Source: DATBFG01 sp036558645 (GTDB lineage: Bacteria > Acidobacteriota > Terriglobia > Terriglobales > Acidobacteriaceae). Taken from it: 64,000 nt of DNA. A program made the position numbers and the translations under genes. The notes under the pieces are model-generated. The model did no database searches, was not told the DNA's origin, and worked only from the letters and a program-made list of their open reading frames with translations. The DNA lies in the NCBI GenBank assembly GCA_036558645.1, contig DATBFG010000069.1, positions 5,365 to 69,364 of the forward strand, written 5' to 3'. The number at the start of each line of letters is the position of its first letter. Positions within the stretch are counted from its first letter, which is position 1. Shown in pieces: positions 46,569 to 55,584 of the stretch.

Positions 46569-47975
46569 TTAGTCAGCCTGCGCCGTTCTGTTGGGACGAA
46601 CAAACAGATTGGTGATTCTCCGGATTAATCCAAGGATAGGGCTGGCCGCTTTACCGGTCGACCTGCGAACCCAAACTACACTCTTGCTTGACCATACCTG
46701 CAGCGTAAGCTTCTTCCGTGGATCATCCACATGCATTTCGTTCCAGGATTGTTCTCCCAGGATCCACGCCGAACCACACAGAAGCGACAACATCAGCCCC
46801 ACAAGGACAATGATGGTGCGAAGAGGTCCAGCTTTGCGCCGAGGAACACTGGGAGGATCGAAGACCCGAGCGTTCGGCAGTTCTTTTGCCTCTTGAATCT
46901 TCGACAGTTGATATTGCTGGTTGAGAATTTCAAAAACTGTCTCCTGAATTTTGGTCTGGCGATAGAGGTCGAAATAGGTTAGCCCGAGGAGTGGAAGTTT
47001 GCGGATCGAAGGATAAGATGTCGTGTCTCCAGGCGTGGCGGAAGTTTGATCGTCGACTCCTGCATCGTTCAGCTTTTGCAATTGACTCTGCAACTCAGTG
47101 ACCCGCGCCCGAAGCGTCCGGACGCGTATGTCCCTGGGCATATAGATCTGCTCCAGCCCTTTGAGTTCCGATTGGGCTGCAATCAGTTCGCCCTGTAAGC
47201 GAGCGGCTCCCTCGACCATCGCCTTTCCTTGCTCCTTGATGTCGATGGCCGTGTTCTTGCTGGCAAATTCGCTGAAGGTTTTGGAAGTTTCGTCTAGCGT
47301 CTGTTTGGTTTCCTTCAACTGTTGCTCGATAAATACCCTTTCTTTATGAGCTGCGGATGTATTTACCTGGGCAAGTCGCTTATTTAATTCCTCAACATAG
47401 GCATCGGCCATTTCGGACGCGCGCTGTGGACTCCGGTCAGTGACCGTGACCGTGATTATTCCACTCTGGCGGTCTTCGACAATCGTCGTATTGTGCTCGA
47501 GTTTTTTCCGGGCATCTTCAGGAAGGCGCGCGCTATACAAGTCCATCAACTTGAAGCGATCGATGATTGCGTCTTCGACAATGTTGCTGTGCATGATCCC
47601 CATGAACAGAGCGCCGGTGCTGCGAATACCCAGGAAACTGCCTGCCATCATGCCCAAGCCGCTTTCACCAACGCGACCCATCGCGGAAAGTGCTGCCAGT
47701 CCCAAGGTTGAGTCTGGAGTTGGCGGCATGATTCGGGCCGAAGAGCTGTAATAGGTGGGAATCAGAAGAGCAACGACGATCGAGAGAGCAAGTCCGCGAA
47801 TGGCCCAGCGCAGAAGCCTTGAACGATGATCCCACAGCAGTTGCAAGGCCGCGGTTCCGCGGAAGTCCTCCGGTGCAGGACGAGGAACCGCGACGAGTTG
47901 AGGCTGCTGCGGCAGAACTCCTGTCCCGTTGGAGTTCTCCTCGGTCATGGACCTCGGAATGGATTCAATACTCAA
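46569..47975 (-). CDS. Wzz/GumC-type chain-length determinant protein
   Basis: 468 aa. A cytoplasmic N-terminus, one membrane helix (WAIRGLALSIVVALLIPTYYSSSARI, about 57-82), a long periplasmic coiled region with Q-x2-L-x2-TKQTLDETSKTF helices (about 200-320), the proline-rich PPSVPRRKAGPLRTIIVL and a second helix. No C-terminal tyrosine-kinase domain, so it is the short form. It sets polymer length and couples polymerase to export. An ATG at 47948 is an alternative start. Confidence 0.88.
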   Translation of the reverse strand: MSIESIPRSMTEENSNGTGVLPQQPQLVAVPRPAPEDFRGTAALQLLWDHRSRLLRWAIRGLALSIVVALLIPTYYSSSARIMPPTPDSTLGLAALSAMGRVGESGLGMMAGSFLGIRSTGALFMGIMHSNIVEDAIIDRFKLMDLYSARLPEDARKKLEHNTTIVEDRQSGIITVTVTDRSPQRASEMADAYVEELNKRLAQVNTSAAHKERVFIEQQLKETKQTLDETSKTFSEFASKNTAIDIKEQGKAMVEGAARLQGELIAAQSELKGLEQIYMPRDIRVRTLRARVTELQSQLQKLNDAGVDDQTSATPGDTTSYPSIRKLPLLGLTYFDLYRQTKIQETVFEILNQQYQLSKIQEAKELPNARVFDPPSVPRRKAGPLRTIIVLVGLMLSLLCGSAWILGEQSWNEMHVDDPRKKLTLQVWSSKSVVWVRRSTGKAASPILGLIRRITNLFVRPNRTAQAD

Positions 47976-48008
47976 AGACTACCTTGGTTTCAGTCGGCGC
48001 CGACATGC

Positions 48009-48587
48009 TCATGAGGGCTCTATGTCGCCCTCATCCACTTCGACAGCAAGGGAGCGTTGGATGAGTTCGATCGTAATCACAACGCGAAACTTGTCCTTCC
48101 TGCGAGTAAGAACTCCTTCCAATCCAGCCATCGCCCCGCTACGCACGCGCACCTTTCGGCCCACCGTCAGGAATGGATGCGGCTCAACCGTTGCACCTGT
48201 GCTCAACCCGCGGCGTAGGTTGTCGATTTCATTCTGCGGGATGACTGCAGGCTGTCCGTTGAATTGGACAAAGTGCACCACACCGGGTACAGACTGCACC
48301 CGCAACCGGTCCTTCATTGCAATGTTTACAAAGATGTATCCGGGGAAAAGCGGGAGGTCCAGTTCCTTACGACGGTCTTTCCACCGTCGAATGGAACGGT
48401 AGAGTGGAAGCAGGTAGGGTACTCCGCGGCGGTTGAGTTGCAGCGCGATCTTCTTTTCGTGACGAGCTGTTACGTAAGCGGCCAACCAGTCCGCGTCAAC
48501 GCGCGCTGGTAAAGCAAGAAGTCCTGACTGCCGTTGCTCCGGGAGCGTGACCTGGACCGAGGTGTGCATACCCTGAATTTCGCCCAT
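48009..48587 (-). CDS. NusG/RfaH-like transcription antiterminator (UpxY-type) at head of exopolysaccharide operon
   Basis: 192 aa. The NusG N-terminal domain is recognised by WLAAYVTARHEKKIALQLNRRG and LFPGYIFVNI, and the C-terminal KOW domain by VGRKVRVRSGAMAGLEGVLTRR. AGGTGG lies 7 nt before the ATG. Operon-specific NusG paralogues at the start of long polysaccharide operons (RfaH, UpxY) prevent early termination. It would govern the ten genes from here to 36950, and possibly beyond to 29948. Confidence 0.9.
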   Translation of the reverse strand: MGEIQGMHTSVQVTLPEQRQSGLLALPARVDADWLAAYVTARHEKKIALQLNRRGVPYLLPLYRSIRRWKDRRKELDLPLFPGYIFVNIAMKDRLRVQSVPGVVHFVQFNGQPAVIPQNEIDNLRRGLSTGATVEPHPFLTVGRKVRVRSGAMAGLEGVLTRRKDKFRVVITIELIQRSLAVEVDEGDIEPS

Positions 48588-48650
48588 AGCTTCGCCACCT
48601 TAGCTACAGGAGTTTGGAAATCCGATTACACAACATTGCGCCGGTAACAT

Positions 48651-48736
48651 TCTTGACAAGAACACGGCGCCTTTTTATCAGTCGACAGGCTGTTACATCC
48701 TGAAGACTATTGCAACGTGAGACTGACAAATGTCAG
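48651..48736 (-). promoter_or_regulatory. two inverted repeats upstream of the antiterminator gene
   Basis: TTCTTG-A-CAAGAA (48651-48663) and CTGACA-AA-TGTCAG (48723-48736) lie 64 and 136 nt upstream of the ATG, in the 235-nt gap before the cupredoxin gene. They could bind a regulator of the operon. No clear promoter hexamers were found with them. Confidence 0.3.
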
Positions 48737-48822
48737 CAAAATGCAAAAATCTTGTCACTTCCCGGGACGAAGCGCTTGCAGACCGGGCTTGCTGGTCCGC
48801 AGGGTGCAACATCCGGAATGGC

Positions 48823-49554
48823 TTAGCGAAAGTCGAACTCGACCTTTTTGCTTTCGTTTGCGCCGATCGTCACCTGCTGTGACTTGGTGCCCAGCTTTTC
48901 GTGCCACGCTTGGATCGTGTACGTGCCTGCGGGTAGGTCTTTGATCTCGAAACTACCGTTCTTAGCGCTCACGGCAAAGTATGGGTTTTTTACAACTGCA
49001 ACGTAACTTTTCATCCACGGATGCACATTGCACTTCACCGGAACAGAAACTTCCTGGCGCGCGAATGTTTCCTCAATCGTCAGACCAGGCGGTTGTGACT
49101 TGTTCCACTCACGATTGTTGGCCGGTGTTGGATGAATGTTGTGCGTCGTCGAGTCATCATTGACTACCTTCAACGTCTGTCCGGCGCGCATCGCAAGCAC
49201 GTGAGGCTCGTACACGCAGCCCTTCTGTTCGAGCACTACAGGTTGCGTTGGGGCATCAAATGTTTTGTCGCCTAGTCCATCGGACACATAGACAACAACA
49301 TTGGCTAACCCACCGCTCCCGTCAGTTACTACTTCCTCGCTCATGGCAGGAGTCGTGTGACTTTTGCTGCAGGCCGGGTCGGCTGCCATTTGAATGCGCA
49401 TTGGCATAGGCGCAGCGCCCTGGAACTTCACGACACCGCTGAGACTACCGCCGCCCGCGTCCGGACCCGGACCTGCCGCAATCCCGGCTGTGGCGAGCGA
49501 AAGCAAGACTACGGTGCTGATAAAGAAGGGAAGGCTGGGTTTCATGGTCGACAT
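48823..49554 (-). CDS. secreted cupredoxin with carboxypeptidase-regulatory domain
   Basis: 243 aa from ATG 49554. A signal peptide is followed by a plastocyanin-like copper domain whose ligands look present: His in DDSTTHNIHP, and Cys, His and Met in VPVKCNVHPWM. The C-terminal part (AVSAKNGSFEIKDLPAGTYTIQAWHEKLG) is a carboxypeptidase-regulatory-like beta domain. A periplasmic electron-transfer role is expected. It is the last gene of a three-gene run with two haem proteins. Confidence 0.85.
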   Translation of the reverse strand: MSTMKPSLPFFISTVVLLSLATAGIAAGPGPDAGGGSLSGVVKFQGAAPMPMRIQMAADPACSKSHTTPAMSEEVVTDGSGGLANVVVYVSDGLGDKTFDAPTQPVVLEQKGCVYEPHVLAMRAGQTLKVVNDDSTTHNIHPTPANNREWNKSQPPGLTIEETFARQEVSVPVKCNVHPWMKSYVAVVKNPYFAVSAKNGSFEIKDLPAGTYTIQAWHEKLGTKSQQVTIGANESKKVEFDFR

Positions 49555-49636
49555 CAACTCGCTTTCTTCCTCGCAGACGTGGAGGAGTTTGCCATCATGC
49601 TGTTAGAGATTTCCGGTTGTAGGGTCTGTTGAATGG

Positions 49637-50425
49637 CTACTGATTCCCCTTAGGCGTGCTTTGTACCGCCTGGACTGTATTCCCCTTCGCGAGTGTCTTA
49701 ACGAAGTGAACCAGATCCCATATTTGGTCAGGTTTTAGAGCGTCTGTGAACGACGGCATCGGAGTTCCATCAAGTCCCGTCACCAAGTCGCGAAACAGCT
49801 CAGTATCTGAATTGCCGCACTTGAATCGTGGTCCGCTCGTAAAGTCGAAAGGAGTAATCGGGTAACCCTTGGTATCAGTGAGGGACACCGCGGAAGGGCC
49901 GTTCCCACGGCCTTCCTTGCCATGGCATTGCCAGCAATTCATGCTTTGGAACAGATCGGCGCCTCGTTGCACACTTTCCGGTGTTGTGGGCGGTTCAGCA
50001 GGAATCGGTATTGGAGCGCCTGGCTTCTCTTCGGTGAAGCGTGAAGAAAAAGTCTTGATGTACGCAACCAAGTCGGCTCGCTGCTGGCGTGTGAGTGGAT
50101 TCCACGAAGGCATTCCGCTGGCGTGCACTCCGCGCGTAATTGTGTCGTAAAGATCGGAATCCAACGGCAGGGTTCCCGTCGGGGTAGATCGGCACTTGTA
50201 AGTTGCCTGTGTGAAATCGCGAGGCTTGGGATCGAGGTAAGCGGCGCTTTCTCCCCTGCCATCGCCATGGGTGCCGTGACAGAAAATGCAGTATCGCTCG
50301 TAGAGAGCCTTCCCACGATTTGCGTGCCCCGTCAAATCGCCGATACGACTCTCCTGGGCTGACGCAACACTGCAAGTCAACAGTAGTAATCCGAGTACTC
50401 GAGGAATCAAGGTCCGGAAACGCAT
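49637..50425 (-). CDS. periplasmic di-haem cytochrome c
   Basis: 262 aa. Signal peptide ending CSVASAQ, then two cytochrome c domains with haem sites YCIFCHG and MNCWQCHG. Each is followed by a conserved Met-containing region (the axial ligand; SGMPSWNPLT and GTPMPSFTDALKPD). It should carry electrons in the periplasm. 14 nt separate it from the haem-barrel gene upstream. Confidence 0.92.
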   Translation of the reverse strand: MRFRTLIPRVLGLLLLTCSVASAQESRIGDLTGHANRGKALYERYCIFCHGTHGDGRGESAAYLDPKPRDFTQATYKCRSTPTGTLPLDSDLYDTITRGVHASGMPSWNPLTRQQRADLVAYIKTFSSRFTEEKPGAPIPIPAEPPTTPESVQRGADLFQSMNCWQCHGKEGRGNGPSAVSLTDTKGYPITPFDFTSGPRFKCGNSDTELFRDLVTGLDGTPMPSFTDALKPDQIWDLVHFVKTLAKGNTVQAVQSTPKGNQ

Positions 50426-50439
50426 CGCAACGAGTCTCC

Positions 50440-51786
50440 TCAGAAGTCGAAGTCAAATCCCATCAGGTAGCTACTGCTAGTGCTGCTTAAGCCGGAAAGA
50501 GGTGCCGTCCCAGCTGTTTGAGTACGCGAATACTCCTGCAACCATGCCAGTCCTGCGCGGGTGCTCATGAATGGATACCAGCGGTAGCCGATCGTCCAAG
50601 TATCCAGGTTCCCAAAATTATCCGCACGGGACGGATTTGCCTGGCGCGACATCCGGATCAGTTCGTATTTGCTGATCAGGATTAACCGCGGATTGTATGT
50701 GTAATGGGCTTCGACAAAGCCTCCGTTCCACGAAGGCCCGGCAGCACCGAGTGGGAGGTTGAATGGTTGGTCGGCGCGGACCCCGTTGCCGAGAAAAACG
50801 TTCTCCTGTCCATGCATATAAAAAGTGCTGAAGTCGAACTTGCCGATGTACCACAGGCCGTAAACACCGGTTCGGTAGTAGCTGCGGTTCCCGCTGCCGG
50901 TCCCTGGTATCGCGTTCCCGCCTGACGTCTGAAAATATGTCGGGGATTTCCCGAAATATCCATAAACTCCAACTCTCTGCAACCCAAGCCCGGGAATCTC
51001 AAAGCCCTGCGTGAAATCCGCATAAACGTCGTAAGTGTGACTGGTTGGCAGATTGACCGCGCCGTTGGTACTGCTTAGCAGCGAGACGGAGTATCTCGTG
51101 TAACTGTTGCGCGAGTGCCCAAGCAGCTCGACGCCGAGTTGGTTGCTGCCGAGCCCGCCGAAGATGTTGTTATCGCCCGCCGGCTTGAAGTGATACAGCT
51201 GGTAAAACCCGTTGTTATCAAGAGTCAGTATGCGGCGTTCGGAAATCAAATTATCAAGCTCAAATTTTCCAAACTTGAGATTGATCCATGGCGATCCCAG
51301 CAGGTTATCGAAGCGGACAAAGGCCGTTTCGAGATGGATTCTGCCGGTATTGTCGATGAATGGTTGGATTCCGAACGAGATGTTCTTATACAACGTCCCG
51401 GCTGCGAACATGTCGATGCCGGTAAGATCGAATCCCGACGTTGTGATATTCGACTCAACCGTCGGACTATTGGGATTGCCTGGAATTGAATCCAGGGGAA
51501 AGCGATCGAATGTTTCACGATGCCACTGGGTCGACGTGCGAAACATGATCGGCCAGTAGCTGGGATTCTGATAAATAGGAGAGTCCCGATCGTTTCCAAG
51601 CTGATATCCATTGTCACGAAATACTTGGCCGAAGTTGCTGAGCTTAGGCCACGCCTCATGGCATGCTGAGCAGGGAAGCCCATACTTCCGCGCGAAAGCT
51701 GGAATGGCGGATGCGGGACGGGCGCACAATAACAAGAGCGTCAGGGACAGCAGTATCCCCGCTATTCTTCCGGTCGAACGCGTCAT
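50440..51786 (-). CDS. outer-membrane beta-barrel with N-terminal c-type haem site
   Basis: 448 aa from ATG 51786, chosen for the AGGAGG 4 nt upstream. A signal peptide precedes C39-x2-C42-H43 in GLPCSACHEAWPKLSNFGQVFRDNGYQLG, then about 400 residues of alternating beta strands ending in a C-terminal aromatic residue (DFDF). Single-haem barrels of this kind are recurrent in Acidobacteriota and may pass electrons across the outer membrane. It is the first gene of the run with the di-haem cytochrome and cupredoxin. Confidence 0.82.
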   Translation of the reverse strand: MTRSTGRIAGILLSLTLLLLCARPASAIPAFARKYGLPCSACHEAWPKLSNFGQVFRDNGYQLGNDRDSPIYQNPSYWPIMFRTSTQWHRETFDRFPLDSIPGNPNSPTVESNITTSGFDLTGIDMFAAGTLYKNISFGIQPFIDNTGRIHLETAFVRFDNLLGSPWINLKFGKFELDNLISERRILTLDNNGFYQLYHFKPAGDNNIFGGLGSNQLGVELLGHSRNSYTRYSVSLLSSTNGAVNLPTSHTYDVYADFTQGFEIPGLGLQRVGVYGYFGKSPTYFQTSGGNAIPGTGSGNRSYYRTGVYGLWYIGKFDFSTFYMHGQENVFLGNGVRADQPFNLPLGAAGPSWNGGFVEAHYTYNPRLILISKYELIRMSRQANPSRADNFGNLDTWTIGYRWYPFMSTRAGLAWLQEYSRTQTAGTAPLSGLSSTSSSYLMGFDFDF

Positions 51787-52085
51787 CAGTCCTCCTGGAC
51801 AGTGTTCCTTGTACGTCTGCTTGTCAGCCGTCACCGTCCGCTATCTTTCGACAGCGTTGCCGTGCAGCCAATGACACGGAAATCCCGAGTTTTATCTGAG
51901 ACACATTCGCGCAGCATCCCAGAACGGAATAAAGGTAAGAAACTGTGAATGTCTCTGTTGTCAACGAGCGGTTAAGAGGTCGTCATTTTCTTGTCATGAG
52001 ATACGATTGGCCGTCTGATTCTTGTAAATGAGTGGTTCTGCCGTCGAGCATCGGAGAAAGTTAGAAGCGCATCTAGCAGCGAGAC

Positions 52086-53408
52086 ATGCAATCTCGTACT
52101 GATGTAATCATCGTTGGGGCAGGCATAGCAGGGCTTTCAGCTGCGCTTGACCTCGTACGCGGCGGCAAAACGGTAGTTTTACTCGAAGCTCGCGACCGGA
52201 TTGGAGGCAGGATTGAGACCAGGGAAGATATGGCGACTGGAGCGGCGATTGAGCTTGGTGCTGAGTTCATCCATGGGTTAGCGCCTGAAATTTGGGAGCC
52301 TCTGCAAGCTAAGAAGATTTTAGTAAGCGAAGTGCAAGGCGAGAGCTGGTGTGTATCGCGGGAAAATAACCTAGGTCCATGTGATCTCTTTGGCCAGGTT
52401 GACGACATCCTCGGAAAGCTCACCGATGAAGGGCCAGATGAATCGTTCCTGCAATTTCTGGATCGTCAGACTGTCAGTCCTCAAGCGAAGCAATGGGCAC
52501 GAAGTTACGTTACCGGATTCCATGCTGCCGATCCTGGCCGTATCAGTGTGCACTCGCTCGCATTTGGCTTGCGTGCAGAACATCAGATCGAGGGTGATCG
52601 CGCATTCCGGATGCAAGGCGGATATAGGACGCTGGTGGAAATCTTTCGCGCGGCACTTGCCGAGGCCGGAGTTTCGGTTCATTTGAATGCACCTGTGGAA
52701 TCGATTCAATGGGAACCCGGGCACGCGAAGGTAAGCACACGTGCCGAGAATGGAACGCATAGCTTCGAGTCTGCATGTGTACTTGTGACGCTGCCGCTTG
52801 GGGTGTTGCAGGCAGAAGCCAGCGATGTCGGTGCAGTCCACTTCGAACCTGCCCTTCCCGAAATCAAAAAACGCGCGCTTGCCCAGCTCGCAATGGGGAA
52901 AGCCGTTCGGGTGACACTACGGTTTGACGAGCGCTTTTGGGAGAAGATTCGTCCGCAATCGAAGTCAAAGACATTGGCCAACATGAGCTTCCTGTTCTCA
53001 AGCGAAGATTGGTTCCCAACCTGGTGGACCACGATGCCGCTAAAACTTCCGATCCTTACCGCGTGGGCGCCCGCTTCTTGTGCGGAGCGCCTCACAGCTC
53101 AGACTGAGTCGTTCGTGATTAATAAGGCTCTCGGCGCATTGAGTAATAACCTGCAGGTAGACCAGCATGAACTAGAGCGCCGAGTTCAGGCCGCCTACTG
53201 GCACGATTGGGAAAGCGACCCTCTCTCACGCGGCGCGTATAGCTACGTCACTCTAGGAGGTGATACCGCGCAACGCGATCTTGGCCTTCCCGTCGCTGAC
53301 ACGCTCTTCTTTGCCGGAGAAGCCACCGATGTGACCGGCCACAACGGTACTGTTCATGGAGCAATCGCAGGCGGTCGTCGTGCTGCGCGAGAAATACTTG
53401 GACTATGA
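52086..53408 (+). CDS. flavin amine oxidase
   Basis: 440 aa monoamine-oxidase-like flavoprotein: VIIVGAGIAGLSAALDLVRGGKTVVLLEARDRIGGRI at the N-terminus and LFFAGEATDVTGHNGTVHGAIAGGRRAA at the C-terminus. No signal peptide. The substrate, a primary or polyamine, is not known. Divergent from the haem-barrel gene. Confidence 0.9.
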   Translation: MQSRTDVIIVGAGIAGLSAALDLVRGGKTVVLLEARDRIGGRIETREDMATGAAIELGAEFIHGLAPEIWEPLQAKKILVSEVQGESWCVSRENNLGPCDLFGQVDDILGKLTDEGPDESFLQFLDRQTVSPQAKQWARSYVTGFHAADPGRISVHSLAFGLRAEHQIEGDRAFRMQGGYRTLVEIFRAALAEAGVSVHLNAPVESIQWEPGHAKVSTRAENGTHSFESACVLVTLPLGVLQAEASDVGAVHFEPALPEIKKRALAQLAMGKAVRVTLRFDERFWEKIRPQSKSKTLANMSFLFSSEDWFPTWWTTMPLKLPILTAWAPASCAERLTAQTESFVINKALGALSNNLQVDQHELERRVQAAYWHDWESDPLSRGAYSYVTLGGDTAQRDLGLPVADTLFFAGEATDVTGHNGTVHGAIAGGRRAAREILGL

Positions 53409-53441
53409 GCTGGTCTGACGGAGTCATGTAAGAAAAATTTG

Positions 53442-53476
53442 GTGTCTGTTTTCGGACACTGCATCCCACAAGTGGG
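53442..53476 (+). promoter_or_regulatory. tandem inverted repeats, possible activator site of the efflux operon
   Basis: GTGTCTG-TTTT-CGGACAC (53442-53459, one G-T pair) and CCCAC-AA-GTGGG (53465-53476) have centres 20 nt apart. They lie about 102-136 nt upstream of the predicted transcription start, the usual distance for sigma-54 activators. The two half-sites are not identical, so they may bind different proteins, and the first could instead be a remnant terminator of the amine-oxidase gene. Confidence 0.45.
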
Positions 53477-53551
53477 CATTCCCCTCGTTTTCTGATTCTG
53501 CAAAGTCTTCGTAAACGCTTGTACAGCAATAGGATGCGGACGGTGAACCGC

Positions 53552-53566
53552 TGGCACCCGGCTTGC
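53552..53566 (+). promoter_or_regulatory. sigma-54 promoter (-24/-12) of the efflux operon
   Basis: TGGCAC-CCGGC-TTGC: the GG (53553-53554) and GC (53565-53566) are exactly 10 nt apart as required. Transcription should start near 53578, giving a leader of about 6 nt before ATG 53584. The operon encodes an NtrC-family activator at its end. Confidence 0.7.
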
Positions 53567-53583
53567 CTTATCTTCTTCTGAAT

Positions 53584-54837
53584 ATGGATATTCCACGCCC
53601 ATCTGGAGCGGCGCAGCGACGTCGGCGGCAAGTCATCTACGCCGCAATCGGTATCGTCTGCATTGCACTCGTAACCTTGGGAATCTCGAGACTGAAGCCG
53701 GCAGCACCAAGCGTGGAGCGCTCTACGGTCTGGATCGACACGGTCAAACGCGGTCCTATGCTTCGGCAGGTGCGCGGACTGGGCACTCTGGTCCCTGAAG
53801 AGATTCGTTGGATTCCCGCCGCGACTGAAGGGCGAGTGGATCGCGTGTTGGTCCTTCCCGGTGCTGCTTTAAAAAATGACACGGTCTTGCTCGAACTCAG
53901 CAATCCTCAATTGCAGCAGGAAGCGCTGGATGCCGAGTGGAAACTCAAGGCGGCCGAAGCTGACTACAAGAATCTCGAAATGCAGCTTGCCAGCCAGGTG
54001 TTGGCGCAGAAGTCAGAAGCCGCCAAGGCTGAGTCGGAATACAGTCAGGCAAAGATGCAAGCCGACACCGACAGCGCGTTGCAAAAGCTTGGTGTGATAT
54101 CAGAAAACAGTTTGAAAGTTTCTTCCGCTAAGGCGCAGGAGTCGGCCACTCGCAATCAGATTGAACATCAACGCTTGGCCAATAGCGGTCAGGTTCTCGA
54201 GGCGCAATTGCTGGCTAAGAAGGCCGACATTGAGCAACTCCGCGCAATGTCCCAGTTGAAAGAAAGTCAGCTTCGGGGTCTTCATGTTGTTGCTGGAACC
54301 ACTGGTGTTCTGCAGGAGCAAACACTGAAGGTCGGTCAATGGGTTACGCCTGGGACGACGCTCGCTAAGGTCGTCCAGCCTGAACGCCTCAAGGCCGAAC
54401 TGAAGGTCGCCGAGACTCAAGCGAAAGACATTCAACTTGGTCAGCCGGCCTCGGTCGATACCCACAACGGCGTGATCTCGGGGCACGTAACCCGTATCGA
54501 TCCATCTGTATTGAACGGAACGGTGACCGTCGACGTCGCGCTCGATGATAAATTGCCGCCGGGAGCGCGGCCCGATCTAAGTGTGGACGGAACCATCGAT
54601 CTCGAGCGTATTGCCGACATTCTGTTTGTGGGCCGACCTGCTTTTGGCCAGGAAAAGAGTACGGTTGGCATTTTCAAACTTGAACCCGATGGTCAAATTG
54701 CCGTTCGCGCACAGGTACAACTTGGCCGCAGCTCCGTCAATACCGTAGAGATTGTGCAAGGGTTGAAAGAAGGCGATCAGGTTGTACTTTCCGACATGTC
54801 GCGCTGGGACAACTACGACCGGGTTCGCCTTGAGTAG
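53584..54837 (+). CDS. periplasmic adaptor (HlyD/MFP) of an ABC efflux system
   Basis: 417 aa from ATG 53584; the longer TTG-start frame is unlikely because it overlaps the sigma-54 promoter. One N-terminal membrane helix (VIYAAIGIVCIALVTLGI), then biotinyl-lipoyl-like and long coiled-coil region (about 115-230), and the C-terminal beta-barrel part GQPASVDTHNGVISGHVTRI. Joins the inner-membrane MacB-type pump to TolC. Confidence 0.9.
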   Translation: MDIPRPSGAAQRRRRQVIYAAIGIVCIALVTLGISRLKPAAPSVERSTVWIDTVKRGPMLRQVRGLGTLVPEEIRWIPAATEGRVDRVLVLPGAALKNDTVLLELSNPQLQQEALDAEWKLKAAEADYKNLEMQLASQVLAQKSEAAKAESEYSQAKMQADTDSALQKLGVISENSLKVSSAKAQESATRNQIEHQRLANSGQVLEAQLLAKKADIEQLRAMSQLKESQLRGLHVVAGTTGVLQEQTLKVGQWVTPGTTLAKVVQPERLKAELKVAETQAKDIQLGQPASVDTHNGVISGHVTRIDPSVLNGTVTVDVALDDKLPPGARPDLSVDGTIDLERIADILFVGRPAFGQEKSTVGIFKLEPDGQIAVRAQVQLGRSSVNTVEIVQGLKEGDQVVLSDMSRWDNYDRVRLE

Positions 54838-54885
54838 CTCAGGACACTTAGCTCCACCAAACAACAAATAGAGGGTGAAATTTCG

Positions 54886-55584
54886 ATGAGTGACGCGGGA
54901 ACCATGATTCGCATGGAAAACATAACCAAGGTCTTCTACACCGATGAAGTGGAGACGCACGCTCTGTCGGGTATCCACATGGAGATTCGCAAAGGTGAAT
55001 ATGTTTCCATCGCCGGTCCGTCCGGCTCGGGAAAATCGACCTTGCTTGCCTTGATCGGATTGCTGGACTCGCCGAGCGAGGGGACGTACATCCTCAACTC
55101 GCATCCGGTAGCGAATCTCAACATCAGCGAGCGCTCCCGGATCCGCAATCGTGAGATTGGATTTATTTTCCAGAGCTTCAATCTAATCGGAGATCTGAAC
55201 GTTTATGAAAACGTCGAGTTGCCGCTCACTTACCGGGGTATGTCTGCCGGCGAGCGCAAGACCCGAGTTCAGCAGGCCTTGGAGCGCGTAGGAATGAATC
55301 ATCGCACCAAGCACTATCCTTCGCAGCTCTCTGGAGGTCAGCAGCAACGTGTTGCGGTGGCGCGTGCTCTGGCGGGAAGTCCTTCTATCCTGCTCGCTGA
55401 CGAGCCCACTGGAAACCTCGACTCGAGAAATGCCGAGGCAGTAATGGATCTCCTTCGTGATTTGCATCGTGAAGGCGCGACCATTTGCATGGTGACGCAT
55501 GATCCACGCTTCGCGCGCCACGCGGAACGCACCATTCATTTGTTCGACGGCAGAGTGGTCGAGGAAACCGTAGAGGTGAACTAG
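54886..55584 (+). CDS. ABC transporter ATPase, MacB/LolD type
   Basis: 232 aa. Walker A GPSGSGKS (44-51), signature LSGGQQQRVAVARAL, Walker B and D-loop ILLADEPTGNLDSRNA, switch His in VTHDPRF. All motifs are canonical. It ends one base before the permease starts, so it is the cognate ATPase. Confidence 0.95.
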   Translation: MSDAGTMIRMENITKVFYTDEVETHALSGIHMEIRKGEYVSIAGPSGSGKSTLLALIGLLDSPSEGTYILNSHPVANLNISERSRIRNREIGFIFQSFNLIGDLNVYENVELPLTYRGMSAGERKTRVQQALERVGMNHRTKHYPSQLSGGQQQRVAVARALAGSPSILLADEPTGNLDSRNAEAVMDLLRDLHREGATICMVTHDPRFARHAERTIHLFDGRVVEETVEVN

